Origin: Streptomyces sp. R302
Lineage (GTDB): Bacteria > Actinomycetota > Actinomycetes > Streptomycetales > Streptomycetaceae
Reading direction: 5' to 3'
Assembly (NCBI RefSeq): GCF_012927245.1
Contig: NZ_JABBGE010000009.1
Location: forward strand, 186,001-250,000
DNA: 64,000 nucleotides
A program made the position numbers and the translations under genes. The notes under the pieces are model-generated. The model was not told where the DNA came from and ran no database searches. It was given only the letters and a program-made list of their open reading frames with translations. Below are positions 44,370-53,310 of the stretch, in pieces (position 1 is the first letter of the stretch; each line of letters starts with the position of its first letter).

Positions 44370-45265
44370 CGCGCCATCGCCTCGTCGTCCGCGTAGTGGC
44401 GGAGGAACAGCTCCTCCAGGGTGGGCGGGGTGCTGGTCAGCGAGCGCACCCCGGACTCGGTGAGGGACCGCAGCACCGCGTCGAGCTTGTCGGTGTCGAC
44501 CTGGAGCCGGACCCGGTGGCCCCGCACGTCGAGGTCGTGCACGCCGGGCAGCTGGGCGAGCCCGTTCGGCGCGCCGGCGAGCTCGGCGCTGACGCTGGTG
44601 CGGGTGAGGTGCCGCAGCTCCGCGAGCGAACCGCTCTCCACCGTGCGGCCCTTGCGGATGATGCTGACCCGGTCGCAGAGGGTCTCGACCTCGCTGAGGA
44701 TGTGGCTCGACAGCAGGACGGTCGCGCCGCGCTCGCGCGCCTCGGCGATGCAGTTCTGGAAGACCCCCTCCATCAGCGGGTCGAGGCCGCTGGTGGGCTC
44801 GTCGAGGATCAGCAGGTCGGCGTCGGAGGCGAAGGCGGCGACCAGGGCGACCTTCTGCCGGTTGCCCTTGGAGTAGGTGCGCCCCTTCTTCGTCGGGTCG
44901 AGCTCGAACCGCTCGATCAGCTCGGCCCGCCGCGCCTTGTCGAGCCCTCCGCGCAGCCGGCCGAAGAGGTCGATGACCTCGCCGCCGGAGAGGTTGCGCC
45001 ACAGGGTCACGTCGCCGGGCACGTACGCGAGGGAGCGGTGCAGCTCGACGGCGTCCTGCCAGGGGTCGCGGCCGAGCACCTGCACGGCGCCGGAGTCGGC
45101 GCGGAGGAGTCCGAGGAGCACCCGGATGGTGGTGGACTTCCCGGAGCCGTTGGGGCCGAGGAAGCCGTGGACCTCGCCGGTGGCGACGGTGAGGTCGAGG
45201 CCGTCCAGTGCGTGGGTGCGGCCGAACGCCTTGTGGAGCCCGGCGACCGTGATTGCCTTCGTCAT
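44366..45265 (-). CDS. ABC exporter ATP-binding protein
   Basis: This 299-aa ATPase has Walker A GPNGSGKSTT, signature YSKGNRQKVALVAAFASDAD and Walker B LLILDEPTSGLDPLMEG, plus a C-terminal extension typical of drug exporters (CcmA-type). It powers the permease encoded next, with which it overlaps (ATGA). It is divergent from a MarR/GbsR regulator with a palindromic operator between them. Confidence 0.93.
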   Translation of the reverse strand: MTKAITVAGLHKAFGRTHALDGLDLTVATGEVHGFLGPNGSGKSTTIRVLLGLLRADSGAVQVLGRDPWQDAVELHRSLAYVPGDVTLWRNLSGGEVIDLFGRLRGGLDKARRAELIERFELDPTKKGRTYSKGNRQKVALVAAFASDADLLILDEPTSGLDPLMEGVFQNCIAEARERGATVLLSSHILSEVETLCDRVSIIRKGRTVESGSLAELRHLTRTSVSAELAGAPNGLAQLPGVHDLDVRGHRVRLQVDTDKLDAVLRSLTESGVRSLTSTPPTLEELFLRHYADDEAMAR

Positions 45266-45285
45266 GCTTCAGAACGTACGCTTGT

Positions 45286-45301
45286 TTCACAAACTTGTGA
45301 A
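45286..45301. promoter_or_regulatory. palindromic operator between ABC exporter and regulator
   Basis: TTCACAA-AC-TTGTGAA is a perfect 16-base inverted repeat in an AT-rich stretch, 21 bases upstream of the ATPase start. It is a probable binding site of the divergent MarR/GbsR protein. Confidence 0.65.
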
Positions 45302-45357
45302 GTTAAGAAAGCGTATAAAGTTGGGGCGGCCGGGTGGACGAGGGAGAAGATGACCGC

Positions 45358-45849
45358 ATGACCAGCAGCAGCGCAGAAGACCGGGCGCGGTTCGTCGAAC
45401 GCTTCGCCGCCGAGCTGACCGAAGCGGGCATACAGCGCATGGCGTCCCGGGTCTTCGCGGCCCTGCTCGCCTCCGAGTCCGGCTCCCTGACCTCGGCCGA
45501 GCTGGCCGAACAGCTGCGGATCAGCCCGGCGGCCGTCTCCGGCGCGGTCCGGTACCTCACCCAGGTGGGCATGGTCGGCCGCGAACGCGACCCCGGCACC
45601 CGCCGCGACCGCTACGTGCTCCACAACGAACTCTGGTACGAGACCTTCACCCGCCGCGACCAGATCCTGACCCGCTGGGAGAAGGTCCTGCGCGACGGCG
45701 TCGAGGCCCTCGGCCCGGACACGGCCGCGGGCACCCGCGTCGCGGAGACCGCCGAGTTCTTCGACTTCGTCCAGCGGGAGATGCACGGCATGCTCGCCCG
45801 CTGGCGCACCCACCGCGACGCTCAGTCCGAGGACAGGGCCTCCGCCTGA
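45358..45849 (+). CDS. GbsR/MarR-family transcriptional regulator
   Basis: This 163-aa protein has a winged helix (GIQRMASRVFAALLASESGS, then LTSAELAEQLRISPAAVSGA and VRYLTQVGMVGRERDPGTRR) and a helical C-terminus with WYETFTRRDQILTRWEK. Relatives repress neighbouring ABC drug exporters. It is divergent from the exporter genes and should repress them through the palindrome at 45286. The ATG at 45358 was chosen; a GTG at 45334 is possible. Its 3' end overlaps the convergent gene by 28 bases. Confidence 0.87.
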   Translation: MTSSSAEDRARFVERFAAELTEAGIQRMASRVFAALLASESGSLTSAELAEQLRISPAAVSGAVRYLTQVGMVGRERDPGTRRDRYVLHNELWYETFTRRDQILTRWEKVLRDGVEALGPDTAAGTRVAETAEFFDFVQREMHGMLARWRTHRDAQSEDRASA

Positions 45850-47582
45850 CCGTCGGCCCCCAGCCGTTCGAAGAACGCGACGGCGTCCCCCTCCCCGGAC
45901 TCCAGATACGGCTCGGCGGGCCAGTACGTCCGCCCCTCGATCCTGGCGACCACGACCGGCCCGCCGTCGTCGGACCGGTCGAGCCACCCGCGCAGGTCGG
46001 CGGTGCCCGCCGACGCGGACGGCAGCCCCTGCCAGGGCCGCTTCGCCGGGCCGGGCGGGAGCAGCGGGAGCAGCGCCTCGGGGCGGTCGTCCGGCCCGCC
46101 GTGAGCGGGGAAGAGGACGAGGACGGGAAGACCGCCGTACGGGTCGGGCAGCAGGACGTACCGCTTGGGGACGGCGACGGGCGCCTTCGCGGCGCGCGCG
46201 AACAGCAGGGCGATGGGGCGGCCGACGGTCAGCAGCCGGAAGCCGTGGAACAGCACGCTCGCCACGACCAGGCCGCCGAAGCCGTAGATCTGGACGGTCG
46301 AGACGTCCTCCGGTCCGGCCAGCGCGACGAGGCCGAAGGCCACGCAGCCGATCAGACCGAACAGCAGCTCGTGCACGGACGTCATGGCGCGCAGGCTCCG
46401 CACCCGCCACCACGGCACCTCGCGGACGTCGGCCTCCGGGCGAGGGGGACGCGTCTGCGGGACGGCCCGCCGCTCGGCCTCGGCCGCCAGCCCCGCGTAC
46501 GTGTACGTCCCCGGGCGCGCCTTGACGAGGCTCACCCGCTGCGTGCCGCCGGTGGCCCGATACGGCACCGGGGCGACCGGCCGTCGCCGCCACCGGCCGA
46601 CCGCGCCGCCGACCAGTCCGACCGGCAGGCCCAGCAGGCCGAGCACGCCGACGGCGTCGTTGACGTCGTTGGCGGGCGTGCCCCACCAGTCGGCGTTGTA
46701 GAGGTCGCCCTTCCAGGGGCCGTACGACACGATCCAGCCCGTCTCCCAGTCGCTCAGGAGGGAGCTGCGCTCCGGATCGCACCGGTACGGGCCGGTGCGA
46801 TCCCGCCGGTCCCAGGGGTCGGTCCAGCGCACGACACAGCTGCCGTCGGCCTCCTCGCTCAGCACGGTCAGATCGATCTGCGGATCGCGGTCCGACGCCT
46901 CCACCCCGTAGATCCCGAGCCCCAGGGCGACCCCGGCGACCAGGACGACCCAGCGCCAGAGCCCCCACCGCCGCCGCACCGGCGCGGGCGCCGCGGCCCG
47001 AGCCGGTGCCGCGGCGCCCGGCGGCTGCCGCGGAACGGGCCGGTTCAGCAGCCCTTCCCGCTCCGCCTTCCGGACGATCCGCTGCCGCGCCCGCCGCCCT
47101 CGTACCGGCCTCGCCCAGATCAGCTCCCCGCCGCCCGACGCGGCGAGCACCCCGCCCCGGTGCGGGTCGCCGCACCACCACAGCACGCCGTCAGGCCCCG
47201 GCTGCGCCAGGTGGTAGCGCTGCTGCACCGCGACGACCGTCAGCGGCCACAGCTCACCGGCCCCCGGAGCCGCCAGGACGACGGTCGCCGCGTGCAGCGT
47301 GCGCGCCACCGGCTCGGCGGCGTGTGCCGACCAGTCCCCGGCGCTCAGCGCGCGCCGCATCCGGCGCGCGAGCCTGAGCGCGCCGAGCCCGAAGGCGAGG
47401 AGCACGAGGCCGCCTCCACCGAGCACGGGCGCCACGTCCTCGGCCCACACCGTCCCGGGGAGCAGGACGGCCACCGGCACCAGCAGGAGCGCGCCGAGGC
47501 CCGCCCCCGCCCAGCGCCCGGCCCGCCGCCGGTACCGCTCCAGCGCCTCCGCCGTGTCCTGCCGGTCCAGCGCCCTCGCCAT
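45822..47582 (-). CDS. hypothetical multi-pass membrane protein
   Basis: This 586-aa protein has four or five hydrophobic segments: GALLLVPVAVLLPGTVW (about 31-47), LVLLAFGLGALRLA, WVVLVAGVALGLGIYGVE, AVGVLGLLGLPVGLVGGAV and LLFGLIGCVAFGLVALAG. Soluble stretches between them carry conserved Trp-rich patches (DGVLWWCGDPHRGGVLAASG) and DPWDRRDRTGPYRCDPERSS, which has a Cys that could pair. I do not recognise a family. It is a single gene that converges with, and slightly overlaps, the MarR/GbsR gene. Confidence 0.65.
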   Translation of the reverse strand: MARALDRQDTAEALERYRRRAGRWAGAGLGALLLVPVAVLLPGTVWAEDVAPVLGGGGLVLLAFGLGALRLARRMRRALSAGDWSAHAAEPVARTLHAATVVLAAPGAGELWPLTVVAVQQRYHLAQPGPDGVLWWCGDPHRGGVLAASGGGELIWARPVRGRRARQRIVRKAEREGLLNRPVPRQPPGAAAPARAAAPAPVRRRWGLWRWVVLVAGVALGLGIYGVEASDRDPQIDLTVLSEEADGSCVVRWTDPWDRRDRTGPYRCDPERSSLLSDWETGWIVSYGPWKGDLYNADWWGTPANDVNDAVGVLGLLGLPVGLVGGAVGRWRRRPVAPVPYRATGGTQRVSLVKARPGTYTYAGLAAEAERRAVPQTRPPRPEADVREVPWWRVRSLRAMTSVHELLFGLIGCVAFGLVALAGPEDVSTVQIYGFGGLVVASVLFHGFRLLTVGRPIALLFARAAKAPVAVPKRYVLLPDPYGGLPVLVLFPAHGGPDDRPEALLPLLPPGPAKRPWQGLPSASAGTADLRGWLDRSDDGGPVVVARIEGRTYWPAEPYLESGEGDAVAFFERLGADGQAEALSSD

Positions 47583-47623
47583 GCCGTCCCCCCCCGTCCG
47601 TCACTTCCGCCCCCGGAGGCAGG

Positions 47624-48448
47624 CTAAGGCTCGGCCTCCTCCGCCGGAAGGAGCGGAGCCGGCAGCGTGAGCGCCCAGGCGTCCTCGCGGACCGTCCAGG
47701 TGCGGCGGGTGAGCGGCGGGGAGGTGCGGGAGTCGGCGTCGTAGCGGAAGAGCGGGCCGGAGACCGTGAGCGTACGGGCCTCCACGCGGACCGGCGGGGC
47801 GCCCGGGGGGCGGACGACGACCTCCGCCACGCCGCCGAGGGAGCGGAGCGTCACCGACTCCACCGGCTCGTCCAGGTCCCGCAGCCGCACCCCGTCCACC
47901 TCCACCCGCAGCCGGTGCGTGCGCGTCCCGCCCTGCGCCGGGACGCGGGCCAGCGTCCGTACCAGCGTGCGGCAGGTGTCCCACACCGTGTGCGGCGGCG
48001 GCGCGGGCACCGGCGCCTCCGCCCCGATCCGTACGCCGCCCAGCACCACCCCGTCACTGTCGTCGACCAGCAGGTCCATGCGGCGCGCCACGCCGTCCAC
48101 CACCGCCCGCGCCGCCACGACCGGGCCCTGCGGCACGCCGAGCGACCGGGCCAGTCCCAGCGATTCCGGAGCACCGACGGGGACGACCGACAGCGCCCCG
48201 CGCGCCAGTGTGCGGTCCCGGTGCAGCAGGGTCACCGTCCGCAGCAGCGCCCGGTCGTCGCCGACCACCACGGGGCGCCGGGAGCCGCGCCGGGACAGGG
48301 CGCGGGAGAATTCCTCGGGAGAGTCCGGCAGGCAGATCTTCGCCTCCGCGCCCGCGGACAGGACATCCTTCGCGATCCGCACGGACTCGCCGTCACTTCG
48401 GCGGGCGACCGGGTCGACGATGACCAGCAGCTGGTCGTGATCCGACAC
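47624..48448 (-). CDS. diacylglycerol/lipid kinase-like protein
   Basis: This 274-aa protein starts LLVIVDPVARRSDGESVRIA and shows a RPVVVGDDRALLRTVTLLH block, in the position of the GGDGT motif of DAGK-catalytic domains. The exact GGDGT is replaced by VGDDRA, so kinase activity is doubtful. The rest resembles the C-terminal beta-domain of lipid kinases. The GTG at 48448 has GGAAGG upstream. It is divergent from purA. Fair confidence in the fold, low in the reaction. Confidence 0.65.
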   Translation of the reverse strand: MSDHDQLLVIVDPVARRSDGESVRIAKDVLSAGAEAKICLPDSPEEFSRALSRRGSRRPVVVGDDRALLRTVTLLHRDRTLARGALSVVPVGAPESLGLARSLGVPQGPVVAARAVVDGVARRMDLLVDDSDGVVLGGVRIGAEAPVPAPPPHTVWDTCRTLVRTLARVPAQGGTRTHRLRVEVDGVRLRDLDEPVESVTLRSLGGVAEVVVRPPGAPPVRVEARTLTVSGPLFRYDADSRTSPPLTRRTWTVREDAWALTLPAPLLPAEEAEP

Positions 48449-48482
48449 CTCGGTCCTTCCTCGGGTAGCATCTTTGTGCAAG

Positions 48483-48510
48483 AGCCCCTTGCGCTATTGC
48501 GCCAGGGGCT
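48483..48510 (+). promoter_or_regulatory. hairpin in the purA leader region
   Basis: A 12-bp stem with one mismatch (AGCCCCTTGCGC against GCGCCAGGGGCT) and a TATT loop lies 80 bases before purA, followed by a T-richer stretch (CGTCTATT). It could be an attenuator or regulator site. No known riboswitch pattern is recognised. Confidence 0.45.
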
Positions 48511-48591
48511 TCGTCTATTCCGGGGCACACCGGTGAGGCGGCGTACGCCCCCTGACCTTGGACATGCCCCGCCCGGAAGGGGTGTACGCCT

Positions 48592-49875
48592 GTGCCCGCA
48601 CTTGTGCTGCTCGGTGCTCAGTGGGGTGACGAGGGCAAGGGAAAGGCCACCGACCTGCTCGGTGGATCCGTGGACTACGTGGTGCGTTACCAGGGCGGCA
48701 ACAATGCCGGCCACACGGTCGTCGTGGGCGACCAGAAGTACGCGCTCCACCTCCTCCCTTCCGGAATCCTCTCCCCGGGGTGCACCCCGGTGATCGGAAA
48801 CGGTGTCGTCGTCGACCCGGCGGTCCTGCTCTCCGAGCTGAGCGGACTGAACGAGCGCGGCGTCGACACGTCGAAGCTCCTGATCAGCGGCAACGCCCAC
48901 CTGATCACCCCGTACAACGTCACCCTCGACAAGGTGACGGAACGGTTCCTCGGCAAGCGCAAGATCGGCACCACCGGTCGCGGCATCGGCCCCACCTACG
49001 CCGACAAGATCAACCGCGTCGGCATCCGGGTCCAGGACCTGTACGACGAGTCGATCCTGGAGCAGAAGGTCGAGGCGGCCCTGGAGCAGAAGAACCAGCT
49101 CCTCGCCAAGGTCTTCAACCGCCGCGCCATCGAGTCCGGCCGGATCGTCGAGGAGATGCTCCAGTACGCGGACCAGATCAAGCCGTACGTCGCCGACACC
49201 ACCCTGATCCTCAACAACGCCATCGACGAGGGCAAGGTCGTCCTCTTCGAGGGCGGCCAGGGCACCCTCCTGGACGTGGACCACGGCACGTACCCCTTCG
49301 TCACCTCCTCGAACCCGACCGCCGGCGGTGCCTGCACCGGCGCGGGCGTCGGCCCGACGAAGATCAACCGGGTCATCGGCATCCTCAAGGCGTACACGAC
49401 CCGTGTCGGCGCCGGCCCGTTCCCGACCGAGCTCTTCGACGCCGACGGCGAGGCCCTGCGCCGCATCGGCGGCGAGCGGGGCGTCACCACCGGCCGTGAC
49501 CGCCGCTGCGGCTGGTTCGACGCGGTCATCGCCCGCTACGCCACCCGCGTCAACGGCCTGACCGACTTCTTCCTCACCAAGCTGGACGTGCTGACCGGCT
49601 GGGAGGAGATCCCGGTCTGCGTCGCGTACGAGATCGACGGCAAGCGCGTCGAGGAGCTCCCGTACTCCCAGACCGACTTCCACCACGCGAAGCCGATCTA
49701 CGAGACCCTGCCCGGCTGGTCGGAGGACATCACGAAGGCCAAGACCTTCGCGGACCTCCCGAAGAACGCGCAGAACTACGTGAAGGCGCTGGAGGAGATG
49801 TCCGGCGCCCCGATCTCCGCCATCGGCGTCGGCCCCGGCCGCACCGAGACGATCGAGATCAACTCCTTCCTGTAG
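48592..49875 (+). CDS. purA: adenylosuccinate synthetase
   Basis: This 427-aa enzyme joins IMP and aspartate with GTP in AMP synthesis. It shows the P-loop GAQWGDEGKGKATDLL, then NNAGHTVV, TTGRGIGPTYADK, FEGGQGTLLDVDHGTYPFVT and the GTP-specific end GPGRTETIEI. The GTG at 48592 begins exactly at the family N-terminus (PALVLLGAQWG). A strong terminator follows. Confidence 0.97.
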   Translation: MPALVLLGAQWGDEGKGKATDLLGGSVDYVVRYQGGNNAGHTVVVGDQKYALHLLPSGILSPGCTPVIGNGVVVDPAVLLSELSGLNERGVDTSKLLISGNAHLITPYNVTLDKVTERFLGKRKIGTTGRGIGPTYADKINRVGIRVQDLYDESILEQKVEAALEQKNQLLAKVFNRRAIESGRIVEEMLQYADQIKPYVADTTLILNNAIDEGKVVLFEGGQGTLLDVDHGTYPFVTSSNPTAGGACTGAGVGPTKINRVIGILKAYTTRVGAGPFPTELFDADGEALRRIGGERGVTTGRDRRCGWFDAVIARYATRVNGLTDFFLTKLDVLTGWEEIPVCVAYEIDGKRVEELPYSQTDFHHAKPIYETLPGWSEDITKAKTFADLPKNAQNYVKALEEMSGAPISAIGVGPGRTETIEINSFL

Positions 49876-49893
49876 GCGGTACAGGCGGTACGA

Positions 49894-49933
49894 CGAAGGG
49901 CCCGCACCCGGTTCGCCGGGTGCGGGCCCTTCG
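49894..49933. terminator. terminator after purA
   Basis: A perfect 18-bp stem (CGAAGGGCCCGCACCCGG and complement) with a TTCG tetraloop lies between convergent purA and the kinase gene. Confidence 0.93.
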
Positions 49934-49957
49934 CGCGTCCCGGCCCTCGCCGGAGGC

Positions 49958-51877
49958 TCAGTCCACGCGGTGGTACTCGCCCGGTTCCGTGTCGTACATC
50001 GGGTAGACCTGGAGGAGCTCCTCGCCCTTGTACGTCGTCAGGACCAGGTAGCTGCCGGGGTCGTCGCGGACGCACTCCGGGTCGGCGCCGGGCTCCAGGA
50101 CCATGGGGCCGAGGACGTACGGGGGCGTGGTGCCCGCCAGGATGGCCGTCCAGGTGCAGTTGACGGCGTCCGACAGCGTGTTGCCCTCCTCGTCCGTGCG
50201 CGGGTAGACGCTCAGCGAGCGGAGGACGGCGGCGCCGACCGCGCCCTGGGTGACCGTCACCTCGTCGGTGTAGCGGTCCGCCGCCGGGCCCTCGACGAGG
50301 GGCTTCATCCTCCAGCGGCCCAGGTACTTCGCGGGCAGGATCCCCGCGCCGGTGCGGGCCTTGTGGAAGGTGGTCCTCGCGGCGCCCGAGGTCCATTCGA
50401 GGACCTCGGGGGAGCGCAGGGCGAGGGTCTGGTGGGCGGCCGCCATGCACCGGCCGGCGGGGACGCTGGTGGTGACGTCGGACTCGCCGAGGACGACCTT
50501 GTCCTCGTCGGCGGAGACGAGCCGCGAGCGGCCCATGCACAGCCGGCCGTCGCCGACGTGGGTGTAGACGGCGGTCTTGGTGCCGACGGCGCCCTGCACG
50601 AGCTCGATCCGGACGGTCTCGCGCGGGTGCTCCTCGGTGCCCCGGAGGATGCCCTCCCAGGCGCCGAGGAAGGCGGCGGGCACGGCCCCGCCGGGCTGCG
50701 CGGAGGTGGCGGAGGAGGCGGTGGTGCCCTTGTCGTCGGGGGTGGCGCTGCCGGGGCCGCCGAGCGGCCACAGGGCGTAGCCGACGCCGGCCGCCGCGGC
50801 GACGGCGGCGGCCGCGAGCGCGGCGGTCAGGACGCGGCGCCGGGACCGGGGCCGGGGCCGTACGGACTCCGCCTCAGGTGCCGCGGGGGCGGGCGTCCGG
50901 TCGCCGGCCGCCGCGCCGGCCGCCGTGCGCTCCGGGGCGTGCTCGGGCGTGTGCTCGGGGGCGTGCTCCGACGCCCGCGCGCCGTCCGCGCTCTCCGCCT
51001 CCAGGAGGCGGGCCGCGTGCCGGCCGAGGCGGGCGAGGACGTCGGCGGGCAGCCAGGGGTCGGCGACCGGCAGGGTCTCGGCGATCTCGGCCGCCGTCGG
51101 CCGCCGCGCCGGGTCCTTGGCGAGGCAGGCCCGGATCAGTCCGGTGAGCTCGGGCGCCACGTCCGTCAGGTCCGGGTCGTCGTGGGCGATCCGGAACATC
51201 AGCGCGTGGACGCCGCTGTCGGAGGTGCCGAAGGGGGAGCGGCCGGTCGCGGCGTAGGCGAGGACCGAGCCGAGGCAGAAGACGTCGGAGGCGGGGCCCA
51301 GCTTCTCGCCGCGCACCTGCTCGGGCGACATGAAGCCGGGGGAGCCGACGACGGCGCCGGTGCTGGTGAGGCCGCCGTCGGTGACGGTGTCGACGGCGCG
51401 GGCGATGCCGAAGTCGATGATCTGCGGGCCGTCGACGGTCAGCAGCACGTTGGAGGGCTTGAGGTCGCGGTGGACGAGCCCGGCCCGGTGGATGTGGTCG
51501 AGGGCCCGGCCCAGGCCGGAGCCGAGGGCGCGGACGGTGGCGGACGGCAGCGGCCCGTACTCGTCGCCGACGACGGTCCGCAGCGAGGGGCCGGGTACGT
51601 ATCCGATGGCCACCCACGGGGAGGCGGCGGCGGTGTCGGAGCCGAGGACGGGCGCGGTGCCGGTGCCGCCGACTCGTTCGAGCGCCTCGACCTCGCGGGC
51701 GAAGCGGCGCCGGAACTCCTCCTGGGCGGCGAGCTCGGCGTGCACCACCTTCACGGCGACGGTCCGCCCGCCGGCCGAACGCGCGAGGAACACCCGGCCC
51801 ATGCCGCCGACCCCGAGACGGCCGATGAGTCGGAACGGGCCGATGGCGACCGGATCTTCCGCGTTCAATGGCTCCAC
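49958..51877 (-). CDS. membrane Ser/Thr protein kinase (PknB-like)
   Basis: This 639-aa protein has a Hanks-type kinase domain: glycine loop LGVGGMGRVFLA, K43 in VAVKVV, LVHRDLKPSNVLL, IIDFGIARAV and SPGFMSPEQVRG. An Ala/Pro/Glu linker, one membrane helix (VLTAALAAAAVAAAAGVGYA) and an extracellular C-terminal domain of about 240 residues with several cysteines follow. There are no PASTA repeats, so its signal differs from PknB. I used the GTG at 51877 (VEPLNAEDPVAIGPF); the ribosome site is weak and the frame is open further upstream. Confidence 0.9.
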   Translation of the reverse strand: MEPLNAEDPVAIGPFRLIGRLGVGGMGRVFLARSAGGRTVAVKVVHAELAAQEEFRRRFAREVEALERVGGTGTAPVLGSDTAAASPWVAIGYVPGPSLRTVVGDEYGPLPSATVRALGSGLGRALDHIHRAGLVHRDLKPSNVLLTVDGPQIIDFGIARAVDTVTDGGLTSTGAVVGSPGFMSPEQVRGEKLGPASDVFCLGSVLAYAATGRSPFGTSDSGVHALMFRIAHDDPDLTDVAPELTGLIRACLAKDPARRPTAAEIAETLPVADPWLPADVLARLGRHAARLLEAESADGARASEHAPEHTPEHAPERTAAGAAAGDRTPAPAAPEAESVRPRPRSRRRVLTAALAAAAVAAAAGVGYALWPLGGPGSATPDDKGTTASSATSAQPGGAVPAAFLGAWEGILRGTEEHPRETVRIELVQGAVGTKTAVYTHVGDGRLCMGRSRLVSADEDKVVLGESDVTTSVPAGRCMAAAHQTLALRSPEVLEWTSGAARTTFHKARTGAGILPAKYLGRWRMKPLVEGPAADRYTDEVTVTQGAVGAAVLRSLSVYPRTDEEGNTLSDAVNCTWTAILAGTTPPYVLGPMVLEPGADPECVRDDPGSYLVLTTYKGEELLQVYPMYDTEPGEYHRVD

Positions 51878-52224
51878 GTGGAAAGAGGATGCCAGACCTG
51901 GCGGAGGGGCTGGGGTACGGCCCGGGTCACGGTCCGGTGTCAGCCCTCCCCGCAGATCCGCAGCCCCTTCGGGGTGGCGCACACCATGGCCGGGCGGCGC
52001 GAACGGGTGTACGGGCGGGTGTACGAGCGGGTGGGTGGACGCGGGGCGGTGCGGCGGCCCGACGCGTGGGGTTCGCCGCTCGTTCGGCGGCGCCCGCCAG
52101 GGGTGCGGGGCGGTGCCCGCCGGGGCCCCGGGGCGGGGTCGTCCGGGTGGCCCGGCCGGGGTTGCCCGTGCCGTCGGAGCGTGGATGTAATGGCCGTGAG
52201 GGGGCCTTCCGGAGGAGGAACCCC

Positions 52225-53166
52225 ATGCGTGTCGTCGAAGTGACCGCCTACGGCGGACCCGAGGTCCTCAGGTCGGTGCGCCGCCCCGAGCCGGACCCCG
52301 CGGACGCCCCGGGGCGGGTCCGGGTACGGCTCAGGGCCGCCGGGGTCAACCAGGCGGACCTCAAGATCCGCTCCGGCCGCTACGCCGCCGCGCTCGGCGC
52401 GCTGGCCCCGCCCTTCGTGCTCGGCTACGACTTCGCGGGCACCCTGGTCGACCCGGCCCCGGGGCTCCCCGAGGGCACCCGGGTGGCCGGTTTCGTGCCC
52501 TGGGTGGAGGAGGGGACCGGCGCGGGGACGTACGCGGAGACCGTGCTGGTGGACCCGGAGTGGCTGGCCCCCGTCCCGGACGAGGTGGACTTCACGGCGG
52601 CGGCCTCCCTGCCGCTCTCCGCGCTGACCGCCGCGCAGGCCCTCGACCTGATGGCGCTGCCGGAGGGCTCGACGGTCCTCGTCACCGGGGCGAGCGGGGT
52701 GGTGGGCCGGTTCGCGGTGCAGCTGGCGGCGCGGGCGGGCCACCGGGTGATCGCCCTGGGCCACGCCGACGACCTGCACGAGCTGCGGCTCCTCGGGGCC
52801 GACGCGGTGGTGCCGCGCGGGGCGTCGGAGGACGTGATCGCCGGGGTGCTCGGCGCCGCGCCGGACCGGGTGGACGGGGTCTTCGACGCGGCGCTGATCG
52901 CCGACCCGCTGCTTCCGGCCGTGAAGGACGGCGGGGTCTTCGTCTCCGCCTCCGGCGAGCGGGTCCCGGTCGCCGAACGGGACATCCGGGTGGACGCGGT
53001 GACCGGCCGCCCCGACGCGGCGCGCCTGAAGGAGCTGCTCGAACTGGTCGGCGCGGGCGCCCTCGCGACCCGGGTGGCCGACGTGCTGCCGCTGGAGAAC
53101 GCGGCGGAGGCCCACCGCCGCGTGGAGGCGGGGCACCGCCCCGGCCGCATCGTCCTGATGATCTAG
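52225..53166 (+). CDS. NADP-dependent quinone oxidoreductase-like (zinc-free MDR)
   Basis: This 313-aa medium-chain reductase shows AAGVNQADLKIRSGRYA, LGYDFAGTLVDPA, the VLVTGASGVVGRFAVQLAAR dinucleotide motif and a typical ending HRRVEAGHRPGRIVLMI. Zinc ligands are absent, as in quinone reductases. GGAGGAGG-like sequence precedes the ATG. It is a single gene with a terminator after it. Confidence 0.9.
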   Translation: MRVVEVTAYGGPEVLRSVRRPEPDPADAPGRVRVRLRAAGVNQADLKIRSGRYAAALGALAPPFVLGYDFAGTLVDPAPGLPEGTRVAGFVPWVEEGTGAGTYAETVLVDPEWLAPVPDEVDFTAAASLPLSALTAAQALDLMALPEGSTVLVTGASGVVGRFAVQLAARAGHRVIALGHADDLHELRLLGADAVVPRGASEDVIAGVLGAAPDRVDGVFDAALIADPLLPAVKDGGVFVSASGERVPVAERDIRVDAVTGRPDAARLKELLELVGAGALATRVADVLPLENAAEAHRRVEAGHRPGRIVLMI

Positions 53167-53203
53167 TCGCCATTCCCTGACGCGTCGTCAGCCCCCTTCC
53201 CCT

Positions 53204-53234
53204 CGCCCCCTGGTGGCCTCCGCCCCAGGGGGCG
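53204..53234 (+). terminator. hairpin between oxidoreductase and chitinase genes
   Basis: A 10-bp stem (CGCCCCCTGG and complement) with an 11-base loop ends the oxidoreductase transcript just before the chitinase promoter. Confidence 0.6.
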
Positions 53235-53238
53235 GATC

Positions 53239-53269
53239 CTGGTCTAGACCTTGACAGGTACAGACCAGT
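53239..53269 (+). promoter_or_regulatory. chitinase-type control element: DasR-like sites and direct repeats
   Basis: CTGGTCTAGACC (53239-53250) matches the core of the DasR consensus. A second, similar site, GGTACAGACCAGT, follows at 53257. The 12-mers TGGTCTAGACCT and AGGTACAGACCA also form the direct-repeat pair known from Streptomyces chitinase promoters. TTGACA (53251-53256) between them is a good -35. Confidence 0.75.
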
Positions 53270-53310
53270 GCCGCTTCGCTGGCCTTCCCCCACCGGAAGG
53301 ACGACAGCGC

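Noticed and set aside
42747..44396. 549-codon open frame on the plus strand
   Set aside because: It is antisense to the ABC permease, whose helices and coupling motifs are clear.
46101..47627. 508-codon open frame on the plus strand
   Set aside because: Gln/Arg/Pro-rich antisense of the membrane protein gene at 45822-47582. The minus-strand product has real membrane segments, so that strand was kept.
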